From positions 2,027,501 to 2,091,500 of the forward strand of contig NZ_CP152276.1 in the NCBI RefSeq assembly GCF_038719015.1: a DNA stretch of 64,000 nucleotides, in the 5' to 3' direction. Position numbers and translations under genes: made by a program. Of this stretch, positions 60,982 through 64,000 are shown in pieces. Each line of letters begins with the position of its first letter. Position 1 is the first letter of the stretch. Origin of the DNA: Nguyenibacter vanlangensis (GTDB lineage: Bacteria; Pseudomonadota; Alphaproteobacteria; Acetobacterales; Acetobacteraceae). The notes below the pieces were generated by a model. It was given only the letters and a program-made list of their open reading frames with translations. It had not been told where the DNA came from and made no database searches.

Positions 60982-62106
60982 ATGACGGACCCGACACGGA
61001 TGCAGATCGAGCAGGCGCTGCGGCAGGTGCGCGCGCCGGACGGCACGACGATCCTGGACCACGCCGCGCTGGACGCGGCCACGCTGCGCGACGGCACGCT
61101 GCATGTCGCACTGGCCACCAGCCGCGCCGCGGCCCCGCTGCTGGAGCCGCTGCTGCCGCAGGCCGAGGCCGCGCTGCGCGCCCTGCCCGGGATCGGCCCT
61201 GGGATCAGCGCCGTGAGCGTGATCCTGACCGCCCATCGCGCCGCGCCGCCGGCGGGAGGGGCGCCCCAAGGAGCGGCGGCACAGGGGGGTGGCCACCGGC
61301 CGCTGAACCTGGGCGGCGGGGGCGCGCGGCAGGGTCCGTTGCTGCCGGGGGTCGGGGTGGTGATCGCGGTTGCGTCGGGCAAGGGGGGGGTCGGCAAATC
61401 CACCACCGCGGTCAACCTGGCCGTGGGGCTGGGGATGGAGGGGCTGCGCGTCGGGCTGCTGGATGCCGACATCCATGGCCCGTCCCTGCCGCGCATGCTG
61501 GGGCTGCGCCGGCCGCCCGAACTGCATGAGGGCCGGATGCTGCCGCTGGACGCCTGGGGGATCAAGGCGATGTCGATCGGCCTGCTGGTCGATGAGCGGC
61601 AGGCGATGATCTGGCGCGGCCCGATGGTGATGGGCGCGCTGGGCCAGTTGCTGGGCGACGTGGAGTGGGGCGCGCTGGACGTGCTGGTGGTGGACATGCC
61701 CCCCGGCACCGGCGACGCCCAACTGACGCTGGCGCAGAAGATCGCGCTGGCCGGGGCGATCGTGGTCTCGACGCCGCAGGACATCGCGCTGCTGGATGCG
61801 CGGCGGGGGGTGACGATGTTCCGGAAGATGGACGTCCCGGTGCTGGGGATCGTCGAGAACATGTCCTATTTCTGCTGCCCGAACTGCGGCCACCGCACCG
61901 ACCTGTTCGGCCATGGCGGCGCGCGGGCCGAGGCCGAGGCGATCGGGGTGCCGTTCCTGGGCGAAATTCCGCTGCTGGCCGATATCCGCGCCAGCGCCGA
62001 TGCCGGCGCCCCCGTCGTGACCGCCGCGCCCGACAGCCCGGCCGGCCAGGCCTATCGCGCGCTGGCCCGCACGGTGGGCGCCACCGTCAGGCGCCTAGTG
62101 TCCTGA
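60982..62106 (+). CDS. mrp: Mrp/NBP35-type iron-sulfur cluster carrier ATPase
   Basis: The 374-residue protein has a MIP18-like N-terminal part (about 1-85) and a deviant Walker A GKGGVGKST at about 133-141, the ApbC/Mrp P-loop. The Fe-S binding CxxC is C299-C302 in FCCPNCGH. It carries clusters to apo-proteins. A Gly/Ala/Pro-rich linker lies between the parts. The ATG at 60982 has AGGAAGGA upstream. The last codons and the TGA lie inside the twin-hairpin element. Confidence 0.93.
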   Translation: MTDPTRMQIEQALRQVRAPDGTTILDHAALDAATLRDGTLHVALATSRAAAPLLEPLLPQAEAALRALPGIGPGISAVSVILTAHRAAPPAGGAPQGAAAQGGGHRPLNLGGGGARQGPLLPGVGVVIAVASGKGGVGKSTTAVNLAVGLGMEGLRVGLLDADIHGPSLPRMLGLRRPPELHEGRMLPLDAWGIKAMSIGLLVDERQAMIWRGPMVMGALGQLLGDVEWGALDVLVVDMPPGTGDAQLTLAQKIALAGAIVVSTPQDIALLDARRGVTMFRKMDVPVLGIVENMSYFCCPNCGHRTDLFGHGGARAEAEAIGVPFLGEIPLLADIRASADAGAPVVTAAPDSPAGQAYRALARTVGATVRRLVS

Positions 62107-62215
62107 TTCCGAAATTCGCAAGCGAATTTCGGAATCGAAAGGACACTAGAATCAATATTTTAGTGGCCTGCTGGTCCGAGAAATTCTCATAAGAATTTCT
62201 CGGGCAGGACACTAG
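62096..62215. mobile_element. Twin-hairpin element with matching CTAGTGTCC/GGACACTAG ends (MITE-like)
   Basis: The block holds two stem-loops. In the first, CTAGTGTCC...TTCCGAAATTCGC pairs with GCGAATTTCGGAA...GGACACTAG. In the second, CCGAGAAATTCT pairs with AGAATTTCTCGG, again closed by TAGTGGCC/GGACACTAG-type outer arms. The left end carries the mrp stop. It lies between convergent mrp and the J-protein gene and could also act as a two-way terminator. No transposase is present. Confidence 0.6.
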
Positions 62216-62240
62216 CCGGCGCCTGACGGCAGGAGCCGCC

Positions 62241-63068
62241 TTATATCTTCCGGTCGCGCTTGATGCGGTCCCAGGCGGCGTTGATGCGGGCGATCCGTTC
62301 CGCCGCCTCTTCCATCTCGCCGGGGCCGGCGCCGCGCGCGGCCAGGGCGTCGGGATGGTGGGCGCGCACCAGTTGGCGCCAGGTGGCGCGGATTTCCACG
62401 TCCGTGGCGTCACGCTTCAGCCCCAGCACCGTATAGGCGTCGATCTCGTTCACCCCCGGCCGGGCGCCGCCCGATTCGGCGCGGTCCCACGCGCCGGGGC
62501 TGAGCTTGAAGGCCCGGTGCACGCGGCGCAGGAAGCGGGCTTCCATCGGGTGCAGTTCACCCTCGGGCGCCAAATCCGCCCGGGCGACGGCGAACAGCGC
62601 CGCCAGCGCCTCTTCCAGCATGTCGGTCCGGTCGGCATAGGCCCGGCCCAGTTCGGCGGCGAATCCTTCGAAATCGTCCACCCGCTGGCGTGCCTGGTCG
62701 AACAGGCGGCCGACATCCCGGGCGTGCTCGCTGGGCACCTGGAAGCGGCGCTTGAAGGCGTCGATCTCGGCCCGGTTCACCGGCGCGTCGCATTTGGCCA
62801 GCTTGGCCGACAGCACCACCATCACCAGGCCGTACAATTGCTCACGCTTGCCGGTCACCGCCGCCAGCTTGGCGGCGACGAAGGTTGCCGCCCCGTTGGG
62901 GTCGGCGTTCAGGCGCGGGCCCCAGCGATCGGTCCAGCCACCGACCGGCGTTTCCAGGATCGACCCGTTATCGGCCGCGTGGCCCAGCGCCGCGCCGACC
63001 ACGGCACCGAGCGGCCCGCCCATTGCGAACCCCGCCGCGCCGCCGAACAATTTCCCCCAGATCGCCAT
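62241..63068 (-). CDS. DjlA-like J-domain protein with TerB-type domain
   Basis: The 275-residue protein has a Gly/Ala-rich N-terminal membrane-associated segment (about 8-32), a TerB-like helical domain (about 75-185, DAPVNRAEIDAFKRRF and EGELHPMEARFLRRVHRAF), and a C-terminal J domain with the HPD triplet in RAHHPDALAARG. DjlA is a membrane-anchored DnaK co-chaperone. It converges with mrp across the twin-hairpin element. Confidence 0.9.
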   Translation of the reverse strand: MAIWGKLFGGAAGFAMGGPLGAVVGAALGHAADNGSILETPVGGWTDRWGPRLNADPNGAATFVAAKLAAVTGKREQLYGLVMVVLSAKLAKCDAPVNRAEIDAFKRRFQVPSEHARDVGRLFDQARQRVDDFEGFAAELGRAYADRTDMLEEALAALFAVARADLAPEGELHPMEARFLRRVHRAFKLSPGAWDRAESGGARPGVNEIDAYTVLGLKRDATDVEIRATWRQLVRAHHPDALAARGAGPGEMEEAAERIARINAAWDRIKRDRKI

Positions 63069-63143
63069 CAGAAATTCGCCATTATCCTTGCCGGGCCGGC
63101 ATGCGCCGTCCGGTGCCGATCATGCGCCAAGACGCCACCCCCC

Positions 63144-63443
63144 TCAACCCGAATCGCCGGCTGCCCCCCTGCCCTGGCCCCGCCCCCGGTCCCGTGCGTC
63201 CAGCAAGGCCGCCACCCGCAAGGCGGAGGCCAGGGGGCGCGCCGGGTCGCGCGCGGCGTCGAGCCCGGCGATCAGCGCGGGCAGGCCGATCCCGCGCGCG
63301 CGCGCCATCTCGTCCAGCGCCGTCCAGAATTCGGGTTCGAGCGCCACGCTGGTCCGGTGGCCGGACAGCGCCAGGCTGCGCTTGACCAGCGGCCGGCCGC
63401 CCGGCAGGCGGAAGCTTGCGGCGTTCTGGTCCCGGTCGTTCAT
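63144..63443 (-). CDS. Ribbon-helix-helix (RHH_4) domain protein
   Basis: The 99-residue protein has the alphaproteobacterial RHH_4 pattern LVKRSLALSGHRTSVALEPEFWTALDEMARARGIGLPALIAGLD (about 19-60) and ASALRVAALL, so it is probably a small DNA-binding protein. The ATG at 63443 overlaps the stop of a five-codon frame (MNDQA) that itself starts inside the queG stop. Regulatory targets are unknown. Confidence 0.78.
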   Translation of the reverse strand: MNDRDQNAASFRLPGGRPLVKRSLALSGHRTSVALEPEFWTALDEMARARGIGLPALIAGLDAARDPARPLASALRVAALLDARDRGRGQGRGAAGDSG

Positions 63444-63453
63444 GCCTGGTCGT

Positions 63454-64000
63454 TCATGTCGGCAGGCGTCCGGCCGCCCAGCGCGCGGCCTCGGCCACCA
63501 CCGGATCGGGATCGTCGCACAGCGCCTGCGCCACCGGGCGCAGCGCGGCCAGTCCCGAATTGCCGACGGCCACCAGCACGTTGCGCACGAAGCGGTTGCG
63601 CCCGATCCGCTTGACCGGCGAGCCCGAGAACAGCGCCCGGAAGCCCGCATCGTCCAGCCGCGCCAGGTCCGCGAGGCGCGGCGCGGTGAGGTCGTCGCGG
63701 GCCCGCAGCTTCATCTGCCGCGATTCGGTGGCGAAGCGGTTCCAGGGGCAGACCGCCAGGCAATCGTCGCAGCCATAGATGCGGTTGCCCATCGCGGCCC
63801 GGAATTCCAGCGGGATCGGGCCCGGATTCTCGATCGTCAGGTAGGAAATGCAGCGCCGGGCGTCCATCCGGTACGGTTCGGGAAAGGCGTCGGTCGGGCA
63901 GGCATCCAGGCAGCGCCGGCAGGAGCCGCATTGCCCGCCCGAGGGCGCCGAGCGCGGCAGGTCCAGGGTCGTGTAGATCTCGCCCAGGAACAGCCAGCTT
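63454..64000 (-). CDS. queG: Epoxyqueuosine reductase QueG, N-terminus beyond the window
   Basis: The visible 181 codons cover the C-terminal half of QueG, the cobalamin-dependent enzyme that reduces epoxyqueuosine to queuosine in tRNA. The 4Fe-4S motifs are [16 protein letters not shown] and [14 protein letters not shown], with [17 protein letters not shown] between and HEAT-like helices at the end. The N-terminus lies right of base 64000. Its stop overlaps a minimal ATG frame leading to the RHH gene. Confidence 0.93.
   Translation of the reverse strand, partial: SWLFLGEIYTTLDLPRSAPSGGQCGSCRRCLDACPTDAFPEPYRMDARRCISYLTIENPGPIPLEFRAAMGNRIYGCDDCLAVCPWNRFATESRQMKLRARDDLTAPRLADLARLDDAGFRALFSGSPVKRIGRNRFVRNVLVAVGNSGLAALRPVAQALCDDPDPVVAEAARWAAGRLPT

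Noticed and set aside
1..64000. CRISPR arrays, rRNA genes, prophage or replication origin
   Set aside because: No regularly spaced repeats, rRNA-like sequence, phage structural genes or origin-type repeat clusters were seen on reading both strands.

Overview
The window is a G+C-rich chromosomal segment from an alphaproteobacterium. It most resembles an acetic acid bacterium (Acetobacteraceae, Gluconacetobacter/Komagataeibacter type). Supporting signs are the alphaproteobacterial markers (NDUFA12, COQ9, UbiK, the MidA-type methyltransferase, a DUF2155 protein, an RHH_4 protein) together with a Tat-exported OpgG/D protein, an Mtl-type polyol dehydrogenase and NADP-isocitrate dehydrogenase. This assignment is inferred from gene content; no species call can be proven here.

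Layout. 1-4 kb: a partial MBL hydrolase, an XdhC/MocA-like pair for molybdenum hydroxylase maturation, a RidA protein, a strong terminator and a secreted CHAP amidase. 4-16.2 kb: a long minus-strand housekeeping block: rlmH, a NadD-RsfS reading frame, proA, then ychF/pth/rplY, a histidine phosphatase, prs, a lipoprotein, pgeF, a MidA-like methyltransferase, lgt and hldD. 16.3-19.2 kb, plus strand: ubiK, ybjN, proC, COQ9 and tRNA-Gln(UUG). 19.2-25.6 kb: an orphan Flp pilin too short for routine gene finding, HU, glutamine-dependent NAD synthetase, a DUF1328 membrane peptide, dsbB and otsBA. 25.6-31.5 kb: a DUF2155, small-protein and MlaD cluster, NDUFA12, a degenerate class II ribonucleotide reductase-like protein, a second RidA and a FemAB-like protein. 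31.5-35 kb: an MFS exporter and a divergent NmrA/LysR pair.

35-42.3 kb has visibly lower G+C and carries a complete RND tripartite pump plus a DUF2975-XRE pair, followed by a gene-poor stretch. It looks like acquired DNA. 42.3-49.5 kb: icd, a zinc alcohol dehydrogenase, a DEAD-box helicase, YbaK and small secreted or membrane proteins. 49.5-60.8 kb: genes for osmoregulated periplasmic glucans (opgG/D-opgH, then SGNH hydrolase-opgC), interleaved with a ModE-like regulator, GNAT, mannitol dehydrogenase, FUSC and DegP/Do genes. 60.9-64 kb: mrp, a DjlA/TerB-type J protein, an RHH protein and queG (cut by the window edge).

The most unusual signals are non-coding. A four-hairpin intergenic element is present in three copies (about 31.47, 46.99 and 48.28 kb) with compensatory base changes in its stems. 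A nested palindromic block lies at 44.8 kb. A twin-hairpin element with matching ends supplies the stop codon of mrp. Among the proteins, the in-frame NadD-RsfS fusion (with a perfect internal Shine-Dalgarno placed before an ATC codon) and the NrdJ-like protein without a catalytic barrel deserve attention.
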